Counted from the stretch's first letter, positions 28,086-37,208 are shown. The stretch is DNA of 64,000 bases from Oceanimonas pelagia (GCF_030849025.1 NZ_CP118224.1:3332501-3396500), one strand, 5' to 3'. Notes: generated from the letters alone by a model not told the origin. Numbers and translations: made by a program.

Positions 28086-28793
28086 ATGCGCTTTTACAAA
28101 CGAATGGCACCCGTAAAGGTGCTCAGCTTCGATCTGGACGATACCCTCTACGACAACGTGCCGGTGATGGCGGCGGCGGAAAACTGGCTGCTGCAAGCGC
28201 TGCGCAATGACTACCCCGAGTCCACCCTGCTGGGAGCGGACAACCTGGCGGCGATCAAGCGCCGGCTGATCGCCGAACAGCCTATGCTGGCCCACGATGT
28301 CAGCGCCTGCCGCCGGCGCGTGCTGGCCGAAGGTCTGCGCCAGCAGGGGGTGGACCCGCAGCGCACCGAGGAGCTGGCCGAGCATTTTTATCAGGGCTTT
28401 ATCGAGGAGCGCGGCAAAATTACCGTGCCCGAGGCCACCCATCGTGTGCTCTCGGCCCTTAAGCAGAAGTACCGGCTGGCGGTGATCACCAACGGCAATA
28501 TGCCGCTGGAGCACACCGAGCTGGCGCCCTATTTCGAGATTGTACTGAAGGCCGGCCCCGACGGCCGGATGAAGCCGGCGCCGGATCTGTTTCACCGGCT
28601 GGCGGAGCGGGCGGAAGTGAGCCTTTCCGAGATCCTGCACATCGGCGATCATATTCGCACCGACGTGGCCGGCGCCGTGCACAGTGGCTGCCAGGCGGTG
28701 TGGCTGAACGACAACGGCCGCACCGAAGCGGATCTGCAATGCCTGCCCCAGGTAGCCCTGACGCGGTTGGAGCAGCTGCTCGAGCTGTTATAA
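28086..28793 (+). CDS. yigB: HAD-family phosphatase YigB
   Basis: A 235-aa cytoplasmic phosphatase. HAD motif I is SFDLDDTLYDN (nucleophile and acid Asp near residues 14 and 16). Motif II is ITNGN, motif III the lysine in GRMKPAPD, and motif IV HIGDHIRTDVAG. E. coli YigB dephosphorylates FMN and 5-amino-6-ribitylamino uracil phosphate, so a riboflavin role is plausible. The ATG 28086 gives MRFYKRM, matching MRFYRPL of E. coli. Confidence 0.92.
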   Translation: MRFYKRMAPVKVLSFDLDDTLYDNVPVMAAAENWLLQALRNDYPESTLLGADNLAAIKRRLIAEQPMLAHDVSACRRRVLAEGLRQQGVDPQRTEELAEHFYQGFIEERGKITVPEATHRVLSALKQKYRLAVITNGNMPLEHTELAPYFEIVLKAGPDGRMKPAPDLFHRLAERAEVSLSEILHIGDHIRTDVAGAVHSGCQAVWLNDNGRTEADLQCLPQVALTRLEQLLELL

Positions 28794-28804
28794 TCGCCAG
28801 CGTA

Positions 28805-28820
28805 CTGTAAATATTCCCAG
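28805..28820 (+). promoter_or_regulatory. LexA box of uvrD
   Basis: CTGT-N8-CCAG fits the SOS box and carries the same CCAG right half as the E. coli uvrD box. It overlaps the uvrD ribosome-binding site region and ends 8 bp before the start codon. SOS induction of uvrD is expected. Confidence 0.75.
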
Positions 28821-28828
28821 GAGTTGTG

Positions 28829-30997
28829 ATGGATGTATCCAGCCTGCTTGACGGCATGAACGACAAGCAAAGAGAGGCGGTGGCCGCCCCTTCCCAGAAC
28901 ATGCTGGTGCTGGCCGGTGCCGGCAGTGGCAAGACCCGGGTGCTGGTGCATCGCATTGCCTGGCTGATGCAGGTGGAGCAGGTGCCGGCCTCGGCCATAC
29001 TGGCGGTGACCTTTACCAACAAGGCCGCTGCCGAAATGCGCAGCCGGGTGGAGCAACTGCTCGGTGGCCGCCTGTTTGGCCTCTGGCTGGGCACTTTTCA
29101 CGGTCTGGCGCACCGGCTGCTGCGGGCCCACCATCTCGACGCCAACCTGCCCCAGGACTTTCAGATCCTCGACTCCGACGATCAGCTGCGTCTGCTCAGG
29201 CGTATTCTCAAGAGCATGAACCTGGATGAAAAGCAGTGGCCGCCCCGTCAGGTGGCCGGCTACATCAACGGTCGCAAGGACGAGGGCCTGCGCCCCGGCG
29301 ACATTCAGGTGCTCAACGATCCGCTGCAAAAGACCTGGCGTCAGATCTATCAGGTCTATCAGGATACCTGCGACCGTGCCGGGCTGGTGGACTTTGCCGA
29401 GCTGCTGCTGCGGGCCCACGAGCTGTGGCTGTACAAGCCGCACATTCTGCAGCACTACCAGCAGCGCTTTCAGCACATTCTGGTGGACGAGTTTCAGGAC
29501 ACCAACAGCATTCAGTACGCCTGGCTGCGCCTGCTCGCCGGCGACAGCGCCCGGGTGATGATAGTGGGTGACGACGATCAGTCCATTTACGGCTGGCGCG
29601 GCGCCCGGGTGGAAAACATCTCCCGTTTTCTGCAGGACTTTCCCGGCGCCGAGACGGTGCGGCTGGAGCAGAACTACCGCTCCACCGGCACCATTCTCAA
29701 GGCTGCCAACCGGCTGATTGCCAACAACGCCGAGCGCATGGGCAAGGAGTTGTGGACCGAAGGCACCGAAGGCGAGCCCATCGCCGTATACAGCGCCTTT
29801 AACGAAGTGGACGAGGCCCGCTTTGTGGTGGAGCGCATCAAGCAATGGCGCAATCAGGACGGGGCCTTGAGCGACAGCGCCATTCTCTACCGCAACAACG
29901 CCCAGTCCCGGGTACTGGAAGAAGCACTGATCCAGGAGCGCATTCCCTACCGCATCTACGGCGGCCTGCGCTTCTTTGAACGCCAGGAGATCAAGGATGC
30001 CCTCGGTTACCTGCGGCTCATCAATAACCGGGGCGATGAGGCTTCGTTTGAGCGCATCGTCAACACCCCCACCCGGGGCATTGGCGAACGCACGCTTGGG
30101 TTAATCCGTGAGGCGGCCCGGGATCGCCAGCTCACCCTGTGGCGGGCGGCCTGGGTGCTGGTGGAAGAAAAGGTGCTGACCGGCCGGGCCGCCGCCGCGG
30201 TGAGCCGCTTTATCAACCTGATTAACCAGCTGGAAGACGACACCCGCGAGCTGCCGCTGCATGTGCAGACTGACCGCGTGATCGAGCTGTCGGGCCTCAA
30301 GGCCATGTATCAGGCGGAAAAGGGCGAAAAGGCCCAGTCCCGGGTGGAAAACCTGGAAGAACTGGTCACCGCCACCCGGCAGTTCACTCCGTCGGAAGAA
30401 GAGGACATGTCGCCGCTGTCGGCATTTTTGTCCCATGCTGCGCTGGAGGCGGGCGAGGGTCAGGCGGATCAGTTTGACGATGCCGTGCAGCTGATGACCC
30501 TGCACTCCGCCAAGGGCCTGGAATTCCCGCTGGTGTTTATGGTGGGGGTGGAAGAGGGCATGTTTCCCAGCCAGTTGTCGGCGGAGGAAAGCCGGCGGCT
30601 GGAGGAAGAGCGCCGGCTGGCCTATGTGGGCATGACCCGGGCCATGCAGAAGCTCTACATTACCCATGCCGAGAGCCGCCGCCTCTACGGCCGGGAAATG
30701 TTTCACCGCCCCAGCCGCTTTATCAAGGAGCTGCCCGCCGAGTGCCTCGAGGAAATCAGGCTCAAGGCCAAGGTGACCCGGGCCATACCCAACGGTCGCT
30801 TCAGCCAGGACCGGGTGCAGGACACCTTTAACCAGACCGGGTTTCGCCTGGGCCAGCGGGTGCTGCATCCCAAGTTTGGCGAAGGCGTGGTGCTCAACTA
30901 CGAGGGCGCCGGTGCCCAGAGCCGGGTGCAGGTCAACTTTGACGACGGCGGCGCCAAATGGCTGGTGACCGCCTACGCCCGGCTGGAAGCGATTTAA
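28829..30997 (+). CDS. uvrD: DNA helicase II (UvrD)
   Basis: A 722-aa SF1A 3'-5' helicase for nucleotide excision repair and mismatch repair. Walker A AGAGSGKT is at 29-36, and the Walker B motif VDEFQD lies near residue 220. The QNYRS motif and the C-terminal VTFHSAKGLEF-like helicase VI segment (LMTLHSAKGLEFPLV, VGMTRAM) are intact. The extreme C-terminus keeps the Tudor-like RNA-polymerase-binding region (VLHPKFGEGVVLNYEG). ATG 28829 gives MDVSSLLDG, matching E. coli; the GTG three bases upstream is too close to the Shine-Dalgarno. Confidence 0.96.
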   Translation: MDVSSLLDGMNDKQREAVAAPSQNMLVLAGAGSGKTRVLVHRIAWLMQVEQVPASAILAVTFTNKAAAEMRSRVEQLLGGRLFGLWLGTFHGLAHRLLRAHHLDANLPQDFQILDSDDQLRLLRRILKSMNLDEKQWPPRQVAGYINGRKDEGLRPGDIQVLNDPLQKTWRQIYQVYQDTCDRAGLVDFAELLLRAHELWLYKPHILQHYQQRFQHILVDEFQDTNSIQYAWLRLLAGDSARVMIVGDDDQSIYGWRGARVENISRFLQDFPGAETVRLEQNYRSTGTILKAANRLIANNAERMGKELWTEGTEGEPIAVYSAFNEVDEARFVVERIKQWRNQDGALSDSAILYRNNAQSRVLEEALIQERIPYRIYGGLRFFERQEIKDALGYLRLINNRGDEASFERIVNTPTRGIGERTLGLIREAARDRQLTLWRAAWVLVEEKVLTGRAAAAVSRFINLINQLEDDTRELPLHVQTDRVIELSGLKAMYQAEKGEKAQSRVENLEELVTATRQFTPSEEEDMSPLSAFLSHAALEAGEGQADQFDDAVQLMTLHSAKGLEFPLVFMVGVEEGMFPSQLSAEESRRLEEERRLAYVGMTRAMQKLYITHAESRRLYGREMFHRPSRFIKELPAECLEEIRLKAKVTRAIPNGRFSQDRVQDTFNQTGFRLGQRVLHPKFGEGVVLNYEGAGAQSRVQVNFDDGGAKWLVTAYARLEAI

Positions 30998-31034
30998 CAA
31001 GCAGCCACCGTTTGTACGGTCGTGCAATCACGTC

Positions 31035-31118
31035 GGGCAAAGGGCACTGCTTATCCGGTACGCCGTGAACCCCTCCATGGCGCAGAGGGCGCGGCGAAGC
31101 AGACACCCTTTGTTGCCC
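31035..31118. repeat. long intergenic inverted repeat A
   Basis: GGGCAAAGGGCACTGCTT (from 31035) is the complement, with small bulges, of AAGCAGACACCCTTTGTTGCCC (ending 31118) across an internally paired centre (CCCTC with GAGGG; CGCC with GGCG). No open frame or T-run is present. It follows a small hairpin ACCGT-TTGT-ACGGT (31007-31020) after uvrD. It looks like a non-coding palindromic repeat unit; copy number elsewhere is unknown. Confidence 0.55.
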
Positions 31119-31170
31119 TCCTTATACACCACAGGGTCGCCTGAGAGTATTCAACAGGCCGCTCTGATGC

Positions 31171-31290
31171 TTCACTAAGTAGCAGCAGGGATTACCGGAA
31201 CCGACCGTCAAATGCCAGGGAAGGCATTTGCCGAGCGTTACATGGATGTACTCGAAGCGTGTCGGTGGAGGTAACCCTGTTGTTGCTTCG
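31171..31290. repeat. long intergenic inverted repeat B
   Basis: The left arm AGCAGCAGGG-ATTACC-GGA-ACCGAC (31181 on) is mirrored by GTCGGT-GGA-GGTAA-CCCTGTTGTTGCT (to 31287). Inside lie two more perfect stems: AAATGCC-AGGGAA-GGCATTT and TACAT-GG-ATGTA flanked by CGAG/CTCG. With repeat A it fills the uvrD-rarD gap, which otherwise holds nothing I recognise. Confidence 0.55.
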
Positions 31291-31313
31291 CGTGGTGACA
31301 GTTCAGACCGTTT

Positions 31314-32216
31314 TTACACTTCCTCCCTCACCAGCTTTACCCGCCGCCGCTGGCGCATGCCGTCCAGGCTGTAGATGACCAGCGCGGTCCAGATCAGGGC
31401 AAAGGTCATGGCCTTGTCGGTGGTAAAGGCTTCCCCGTAGACCAGTACCCCCAGCAGCAGCGCCAGGCTCGGCGCCAGGTACTGAAAAAAGCCCAGGGTC
31501 GAGAGCCTGAGCCGGCTGGCGGCGCCGGCGAACAGCAACAGTGGCACCGTGGTGACCAGGCCGGCGGCCAGCAGCAGCAGGTTGAGGCTGGCGGGGTTGG
31601 CGCTCAGATCGCCGGTGGCGGAATCCAGTCCCCACAGCCACAGCAGGGCGGGTATCAGCAGTACAGAGGTTTCCAGCAGCAGCCCGGTAAAGGGGTCCAC
31701 CGGCACCTGCTTGCGGATCAGGCCATAGGTGCCAAACGACAGTGCCAGCACCAGCGCCACCCAGGGCAGGCTGCCAAACACCAGAATCTGTATCAGCACG
31801 CCGAGCGCGGCCAGCCCCACCGCCAGCCACTGCAGCGGCCGGTAGCGTTCCTTCAGGAACACCATACCCAGCACGATATTGAGCAGCGGATTGATGTAAT
31901 AGCCCAGGCTGGCATCGAGAATATGGTTGTTGTTCACTGCCCAGATAAACACCAGCCAGTTGGTGCCGATCACCAAAGACGACACCAGCAGCAACAGTAA
32001 CAACTTTGGCCGGCGCAGCAGCGCCCGCACCCGGGTCCAGTAGCCCAGAGCGGTAATCAGCCCCAGCAGCAACAGGCAGGACCACACCACCCGGTGCGCC
32101 AGAATTTCCGGTGCCGGCACCGCGAGCAACTGCTTGAAATAGACCGGGGCCAGGCCCCACAGCAAATAGGCGCACAGGGCGAGCAGGGCGCCGCGGGCGG
32201 ATTGATCCTGTTCCAT
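31314..32216 (-). CDS. rarD: RarD, EamA/DMT-family transporter
   Basis: A 300-aa inner-membrane protein with ten predicted helices in two EamA repeats. It is named for a chloramphenicol-sensitivity locus; natural substrates are unknown. WAVNNNHILDASLGYYINPLLNIVLGM is the RarD signature and is nearly the E. coli sequence. I choose ATG 32216, which places GALLALCAYLLWG nine residues in, as in E. coli; an ATG 12 nt upstream is possible. It is divergent from recQ. Confidence 0.9.
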   Translation of the reverse strand: MEQDQSARGALLALCAYLLWGLAPVYFKQLLAVPAPEILAHRVVWSCLLLLGLITALGYWTRVRALLRRPKLLLLLLVSSLVIGTNWLVFIWAVNNNHILDASLGYYINPLLNIVLGMVFLKERYRPLQWLAVGLAALGVLIQILVFGSLPWVALVLALSFGTYGLIRKQVPVDPFTGLLLETSVLLIPALLWLWGLDSATGDLSANPASLNLLLLAAGLVTTVPLLLFAGAASRLRLSTLGFFQYLAPSLALLLGVLVYGEAFTTDKAMTFALIWTALVIYSLDGMRQRRRVKLVREEV

Positions 32217-32366
32217 GTTTATTATCATCGGCAGGGAAAACTGCAGTGTAATGCCGGTGGCCCGAGGTCATCCAGTAACATGTGAAACTTTTCGCCGCCG
32301 GCCTGCGGTTTATTGTTGCCGCCCCCTGTCTTACAATGCCCGTTCATTTTTACCCGGCTGACCGAG

Positions 32367-34193
32367 ATGAATCCCGAAACCGAAGACACCGCCTCCGTTC
32401 CCATTCCCGGCACCCCCCAGGGCGTGCTGCAGCAGGTGTTCGGCTATCAGGATTTTCGCAAGGGTCAGCTGGAAATCGTGGAAGCGGCGGCGGCCGGGCG
32501 CGATGCCCTGGTGATCATGCCCACCGGTGGTGGCAAGTCGCTGTGCTATCAGATCCCGGCGCTGCTGCGCCCCGGCCTCACCGTGGTGGTGTCGCCGCTG
32601 ATTTCGCTGATGAAGGATCAGGTCGACACCCTGGTGGCCAACGGGGTGGCGGCGGCCTACATCAACAGCTCGCTCAGCCGGGAAACCATGCTGAGCCACT
32701 TCACCGCCCTGCGCCGGGGCGAAATCAAGCTGCTTTATGTGTCGCCGGAGCGGCTGTTGCAGCACGAATTTATGGAGCGACTGGGTGAGCTGGAGCTTTC
32801 CATGTTCGCCATCGATGAAGCTCACTGCATCTCACAATGGGGCCACGACTTTCGCCCGGAATACGCCGAGCTGGGGCGGCTCAAGCAGTGGTTTCCTCAT
32901 GTTCCGGTGATGGCGCTGACCGCCACCGCCGATGAAGCCACCCGTCACGACATGCTCGGCCGGCTCAACCTCACCGAGCCGCTGATCCACATTGCCAGTT
33001 TCGACCGGCCCAACATTCGTTACACCCTGGTGGAAAAGTTCAAGGGGCTGGATCAGCTGGTGCGTTATGTGGCCGAGCAAAATGGCCAGTGCGGCATTGT
33101 GTATTGCTCCAGCCGCAAGCGGGTGGAAGAGGTGGCCGAGCGATTGCTGGCCCGGGGCCACAAGGCCGCCAGTTATCACGCCGGCCTGCCGCTGGAGCTG
33201 CGCCAGTCGGTGCAGGAGCGCTTTATTCGTGACGATCTCGACATCGTGGTGGCCACGGTAGCGTTCGGCATGGGCATCGACAAACCCAATGTGCGCTACG
33301 TGGTGCACTACGACATTCCCAAGAACATCGAGTCCTATTACCAGGAAACCGGCCGGGGCGGGCGCGACGGCCTGCCCTCTGAAGCGCTGTTGCTCTACGA
33401 TCCGGGTGATGTGGGCCGGGTACGGCGGCTGCTGGAAAACAGCGATAACGAGCAGCAGTTGCAGGTGGAGCTGTACAAGCTCAACGTGATGGCGGCCTTT
33501 GCCGAGTCACTGACCTGCCGCCGCCAGGTGCTGCTCAACTACTTTGGCGAATATCAGCGCGAGCCCTGTGGCAACTGCGATATTTGCCTGGATCCGCCCA
33601 AGCGCTACGACGGCACCGAAGATGCGCAAAAGGCGTTGTCCTGTGTGTACCGCACCGGCCAGCGCTTTGGCTTGCTTTATGTGGTAGAGGTGCTGCGCGG
33701 CGCCGACACCCAGCGGGTGCGCGAGCACGGCCACGACAAGTTGTCCACCTGGGGCATTGGCAGAGACAAGAGCCAGGAGCACTGGGTAAGTGTGCTGCGC
33801 CAGCTGATCCACTCCGGCCTGCTGACCCAGAACATTACCCGCAACATGGTGCTGCAGCTCACCGAGGCCGCCCGTCCGGTGCTGCGCGGCGAGGTGCGGC
33901 TGGAGCTGGCGGAGCCCAGGCTGGCGCGGGTGAAGCAGAAGGACAAGGCGGAAAGCGGCCTGACCCGGGCCGAAGACCGGGCCCTGTTCAAGGCGCTGCG
34001 GCAATTGCGCAAGCAACTGGCCGAAGAGGCCGACGTGCCGCCCTATGTGGTGTTCAACGACGCCACCCTCACCGAGCTGGCGCGTTACCGGCCCAAAACC
34101 GAGGCGGAGCTGCTGGGCATCAACGGTGTGGGGATGCGTAAACTGGAGCGTTTTGGCGAGGCATTTCTGGCGCTGTTGCGCCGGGAAGGCTGA
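32367..34193 (+). CDS. recQ: ATP-dependent DNA helicase RecQ
   Basis: A 608-aa SF2 3'-5' helicase of RecF-pathway recombination. Walker A TGGGKS is at 53-58 and DEAH at 150-153. The zinc site is [12 protein letters not shown]...CGNCDIC (four cysteines), followed by a winged helix and a C-terminal HRDC domain (from about 530). Length equals E. coli RecQ (609 aa). ATG 32367 gives MNPETEDTA; the Shine-Dalgarno is weak (ACCGAG). Confidence 0.95.
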   Translation: MNPETEDTASVPIPGTPQGVLQQVFGYQDFRKGQLEIVEAAAAGRDALVIMPTGGGKSLCYQIPALLRPGLTVVVSPLISLMKDQVDTLVANGVAAAYINSSLSRETMLSHFTALRRGEIKLLYVSPERLLQHEFMERLGELELSMFAIDEAHCISQWGHDFRPEYAELGRLKQWFPHVPVMALTATADEATRHDMLGRLNLTEPLIHIASFDRPNIRYTLVEKFKGLDQLVRYVAEQNGQCGIVYCSSRKRVEEVAERLLARGHKAASYHAGLPLELRQSVQERFIRDDLDIVVATVAFGMGIDKPNVRYVVHYDIPKNIESYYQETGRGGRDGLPSEALLLYDPGDVGRVRRLLENSDNEQQLQVELYKLNVMAAFAESLTCRRQVLLNYFGEYQREPCGNCDICLDPPKRYDGTEDAQKALSCVYRTGQRFGLLYVVEVLRGADTQRVREHGHDKLSTWGIGRDKSQEHWVSVLRQLIHSGLLTQNITRNMVLQLTEAARPVLRGEVRLELAEPRLARVKQKDKAESGLTRAEDRALFKALRQLRKQLAEEADVPPYVVFNDATLTELARYRPKTEAELLGINGVGMRKLERFGEAFLALLRREG

Positions 34194-34212
34194 GAGCGCG
34201 ACAAGAGAGGAT

Positions 34213-34237
34213 AAAGGCCCGCCGGGGCGGACCCTTT
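34213..34237. terminator. convergent hairpin between recQ and the cytochrome c gene
   Basis: AAAGG-C-CCGC pairs with GCGG-AC-CCTTT around CGGG. It lies between two convergent genes and could end both transcripts, but the T-run is short. Confidence 0.45.
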
Positions 34238-34241
34238 GGCC

Positions 34242-34544
34242 TTACAGGCTGGCGTAATAGGCAGCCAGGTCTTCCATGTCCTGATCGGACAGGGGCATGG
34301 CCATGGGAGCCATGATGGGGTTGTTGCGTTCACCGGCCTTGAAGGCCTTCAGCTGGCTGACAATGTAGGCGGCTTTCTGACCGGCCAGGTTGGGGTAGAT
34401 GTCCATGGTGGAAATGCCATCGGCGCCGTGGCAGGCGGCGCAGGCAGCGGACTTTGCCTTGCCCGCTTCGGCGTCGCCGGCGGCAAAGGCAGGAGCGCTG
34501 ATCATGGCCACGAGGGCAGCAGCTGTCATCAATTTCTTCATCAT
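34242..34544 (-). CDS. small periplasmic monohaem cytochrome c (class I, c553/c5-like)
   Basis: A 100-aa exported haem protein. The signal peptide covers 1-21 and ends AFA. The haem-binding motif CAACH is at 35-39, and the distal Met is probably in [10 protein letters not shown]. It strongly resembles the first domain of the cytochrome c4 encoded at 57967-58584 (shared [17 protein letters not shown] and [10 protein letters not shown] segments). It likely shuttles electrons to a terminal oxidase or reductase. An ATG three bases downstream (34541) has a better Shine-Dalgarno gap. Confidence 0.85.
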   Translation of the reverse strand: MMKKLMTAAALVAMISAPAFAAGDAEAGKAKSAACAACHGADGISTMDIYPNLAGQKAAYIVSQLKAFKAGERNNPIMAPMAMPLSDQDMEDLAAYYASL

Positions 34545-34707
34545 TGAACTCCGTTGTTATCGAATCACGAATTGCTTCCGAGCTCGGTGTGGCTGGCTCC
34601 CACGTGGTATTTTGTGCCCGGCACGGGAACCGTCCTTAGAGCTTTTGGCAGTATAAGGTAAGCTGTGGTCAAAAAGAAAACCCGCACTTGGGCTAAAAGG
34701 TGAAACC

Positions 34708-36141
34708 ATGATCCTGGATAATCGTTATGCGGGCCTTGAGTGGGCGGGCAGCCGGGTGCAGCCCACGCCGCTGGAGGCGCCCCGGCTGCTGCTGATCAAT
34801 TATGGCCTGGCCGAGTCTCTTGGAATGGCGCTGGATGATCGCCAGTGGCTGGAGATCACCAGTGGCCAGCGGCTGCTGCCGGACATGGAGCCCTTTGCCC
34901 AGGTGTATGCCGGCCATCAGTTCGGCGGCTTCAGCCCGCGACTGGGCGACGGCCGGGCCCTGTTGCTGGGGGAGGTGGTCACGCCCGCCGGTGAGCGCTG
35001 GGACCTGCACCTCAAGGGGGCCGGCAAGACCCCTTATTCCCGCTTTGGCGACGGCCGCGCCGTACTGCGCTCCTCGCTCCGGGAATACCTGGCCTCGGAA
35101 GCCCTGTATCACCTTGGCATTCCCACCACCCGGGCACTGTGCCTGGTGGGCAGCAGCGAGCCGGTGTACCGGGAGCAGGTCGAGCCCGGTGCCGCCCTGT
35201 TGCGGGCCGCCCCCAGCCACCTGCGTTTTGGCCATTTCGAGTACTTTTATTACAGCGGTCAGCCCGAGCGTATTCCCGAACTGCTCGACTACCTGATCGA
35301 CACCCAGTGGCCGGATCTGGACAAAAGCCCGCAGGGCTACACCGCGCTGTTTGACCGGGTGGTGATGCGCACCGCCGAGCTGATCGCCCACTGGCAGGCG
35401 GTGGGTTTCTGCCACGGGGTGATGAACACCGACAACATGTCGATGCTGGGTCTGACCCTGGACTACGGCCCCTACGGTTTTCTCGACGGCTACGATCCCG
35501 GCCATATCTGCAATCATTCCGATCCTGCCGGCCGCTACGCCTACGATCAGCAGCCGGCGGTGGGGCTGTGGAACCTGCAACGGCTGGCCCAGGCACTGTC
35601 GGGTCACATTGAGCTGGAGGCGCTGCAAGCGTCTCTGGGGCAATACGAGCATCGGTTGCTGACTGCCTATTCCGCGCGCATGCGTCAAAAACTGGGACTT
35701 GAGCAGTGGCAGGACGAGGATCCGGCCCTGTTCCGGGACATGTTTACCCTGATGGCCGAGCACAAGGTGGATTACAGCTGCTGGTTTCGTCGCCTGGCGC
35801 TGCTTGAGGCCGAGGGCGAGTTGCCGCCCAGCCTGGCCGCCCTGTTGCCCGCTCCCGAAGCCTGGAATGACTGGTTTTCCCGTTACCGGTCAAGGCTGGC
35901 GCAGGAAAACGGCACTCGGGCCGAGCGCCGGGCCGCCATGGATGCGGTCAATCCCAAATACGTGTTGCGCAACCACCTGGCCCAGCGGGCCATTGAACGT
36001 GCCGAGCAGGGTGACATGGCCGAGGCCGATACCCTGCTGCAACTGCTGGCGGCGCCCTTTGACGACCAGCCCGAATTCAACGCCTATGCCGAGCCGGCCC
36101 CGGAATGGGCGGCATCCCTTTGTATTTCCTGTAGTTCATGA
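34708..36141 (+). CDS. selO: SelO (YdiU), protein AMPylase pseudokinase
   Basis: A 477-aa protein of the SelO family, which transfers AMP to Ser/Thr/Tyr of target proteins in the oxidative-stress response. The inverted ATP-site residues appear in HLKGAGKTPYSRFGDGRAVLR (Lys107) and the metal-binding part in HGVMNTDNMS and LDYGPYGFLD. The C-terminus ends CISCSS, retaining the conserved cysteine near the end, so the protein is full length (E. coli 478 aa). It has Cys, not selenocysteine. Start follows AAAGGTGAAACC. Confidence 0.93.
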   Translation: MILDNRYAGLEWAGSRVQPTPLEAPRLLLINYGLAESLGMALDDRQWLEITSGQRLLPDMEPFAQVYAGHQFGGFSPRLGDGRALLLGEVVTPAGERWDLHLKGAGKTPYSRFGDGRAVLRSSLREYLASEALYHLGIPTTRALCLVGSSEPVYREQVEPGAALLRAAPSHLRFGHFEYFYYSGQPERIPELLDYLIDTQWPDLDKSPQGYTALFDRVVMRTAELIAHWQAVGFCHGVMNTDNMSMLGLTLDYGPYGFLDGYDPGHICNHSDPAGRYAYDQQPAVGLWNLQRLAQALSGHIELEALQASLGQYEHRLLTAYSARMRQKLGLEQWQDEDPALFRDMFTLMAEHKVDYSCWFRRLALLEAEGELPPSLAALLPAPEAWNDWFSRYRSRLAQENGTRAERRAAMDAVNPKYVLRNHLAQRAIERAEQGDMAEADTLLQLLAAPFDDQPEFNAYAEPAPEWAASLCISCSS

Positions 36142-36401
36142 CCATGACGCCCTTAAAAAGTGAATGTCCCTTGACCATTGAAACCTTTCCCGGCTGGGCC
36201 AATGCCCTGGCTCAGGCATTGGGGCTGACGGTGCTGGAGCGGGAAGCCGGCGCCGACTACCACCAGTGGCTGGTGGACTTTGAAGGCAGCCGGCTGTTTT
36301 TGTGTTTTCAGCATTACGCCGACTGCGCCTGGCTGGAAGCCCTGAGCGGGCAGGACGAGGAAGTGGCGGTCTGGCTGACCGGGCAGTGGAACCGCCATTG
36401 A
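36138..36401 (+). CDS. small acidic protein coupled to selO, function unknown
   Basis: An 87-aa soluble protein starting inside the selO stop (ATGA), so its translation is coupled to SelO. It is rich in Trp and acidic residues (HQWLVDFEGSRLFLCFQHYADCAWLEAL) and contains three cysteines, with no signal peptide or membrane segment. The pattern reminds me of the DUF3630 group of gammaproteobacterial proteins, but this is recollection, not a search. The coupling suggests a SelO-linked role. No terminator separates it from the yhhQ leader. Confidence 0.7.
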   Translation: MTMTPLKSECPLTIETFPGWANALAQALGLTVLEREAGADYHQWLVDFEGSRLFLCFQHYADCAWLEALSGQDEEVAVWLTGQWNRH

Positions 36402-36484
36402 GCCAAAAACTTACTTCAAGTAAAGACAAATGTTTAAAAAACGACTAAAATGCCGCCGTTTTGTCTTGTTAGGTATGCGGTGTT

Positions 36485-36524
36485 AACCCTTATGGGTTCC
36501 CTGACCCCATTTATCAAAAAGGTG
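36485..36524 (+). promoter_or_regulatory. probable preQ1-I riboswitch controlling yhhQ translation
   Basis: ATGGG (36492-36496) pairs with CCCAT (36506-36510) around a TTCCCTGAC loop. An A-rich tail TTATCAAAAAGG follows, and its AGG (36520-36522) can pair with CCT (36500-36502) of the loop. This is the H-type pseudoknot of preQ1-I aptamers. AGG belongs to the Shine-Dalgarno, six bases before the yhhQ ATG. A competing hairpin AACCC-TTAT-GGGTT (36485-36498) would break the aptamer stem. The transporter downstream carries queuosine precursors, fitting this ligand. Confidence 0.65.
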
Positions 36525-36528
36525 ATAC

Positions 36529-37188
36529 ATGATCTCTTCTGCTCAATACCGCACGGCCCTGATCCGGCTGTCGTTGTTTCATATCGCGGTGATTGCCGCC
36601 AGTAACTACCTGGTGCAACTGCCTTTTACCCTGTTTGGCTTTCATACCACCTGGGGGGCGCTCAGTTTTCCCTTTATTTACCTGGCCACGGATCTGACGG
36701 TGCGTATTTTTGGCGCCGGGCTGGCCCGGCGCATTATTTTTGCGGTGATGCTGCCGGCCCTGGCCAGCTCCTATGTGTTGTCGGTGCTGTTTTTTGAGGC
36801 AAGCTTCCAGGGGCTGGGGGCGCTGTCGGAATTCAACCTGTTTGTGGCCCGCATCGCGTTGGCCAGCTTTATGGCCTATGTGCTCGGGCAGATCATGGAT
36901 GTGTCGGTGTTTAACCGGCTGCGCCAGATCAGGGCCTGGTGGGTGGCTCCCACCTGTTCCACCATTTTCGGCAACCTGGTGGATACCCTGGCGTTTTTCA
37001 GCCTGGCGTTCTGGCGTTCGCCGGATCCCTTTATGGCCGAGCACTGGGTGGAGATCGCCTGGGTGGACTACGGCTTCAAGCTGGTGTTCAGCCTGGCGCT
37101 GTTTGTACCCGCCTATGGTCTGCTGCTGAAATACCTGAGTCGCAAGGTGCTGGGCGATGCGCAGGCGGCCCTGCAGACCAGCCACTGA
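36529..37188 (+). CDS. yhhQ: Queuosine-precursor transporter YhhQ
   Basis: A 219-aa inner-membrane protein of the VUT/YhhQ family that imports preQ0 and preQ1. About six hydrophobic helices are seen, with the family segments SNYLVQLPF, FPFIYLATDLTVRIFG and STIFGNLVDTLAFFSLAFW. Length matches E. coli YhhQ (221 aa). The start ATG follows AAAAAGGTGATAC. It has its own terminator and a leader that looks like a preQ1 sensor. Confidence 0.93.
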   Translation: MISSAQYRTALIRLSLFHIAVIAASNYLVQLPFTLFGFHTTWGALSFPFIYLATDLTVRIFGAGLARRIIFAVMLPALASSYVLSVLFFEASFQGLGALSEFNLFVARIALASFMAYVLGQIMDVSVFNRLRQIRAWWVAPTCSTIFGNLVDTLAFFSLAFWRSPDPFMAEHWVEIAWVDYGFKLVFSLALFVPAYGLLLKYLSRKVLGDAQAALQTSH

Positions 37189-37208
37189 GCGGTGTTGATG
37201 AGTGCAGG

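Noticed and set aside
34708-36141. Truncated or selenocysteine-containing SelO
   Set aside because: The length equals that of the E. coli protein, the C-terminus ends in CISCSS, and the only in-frame TGA is the terminal stop.
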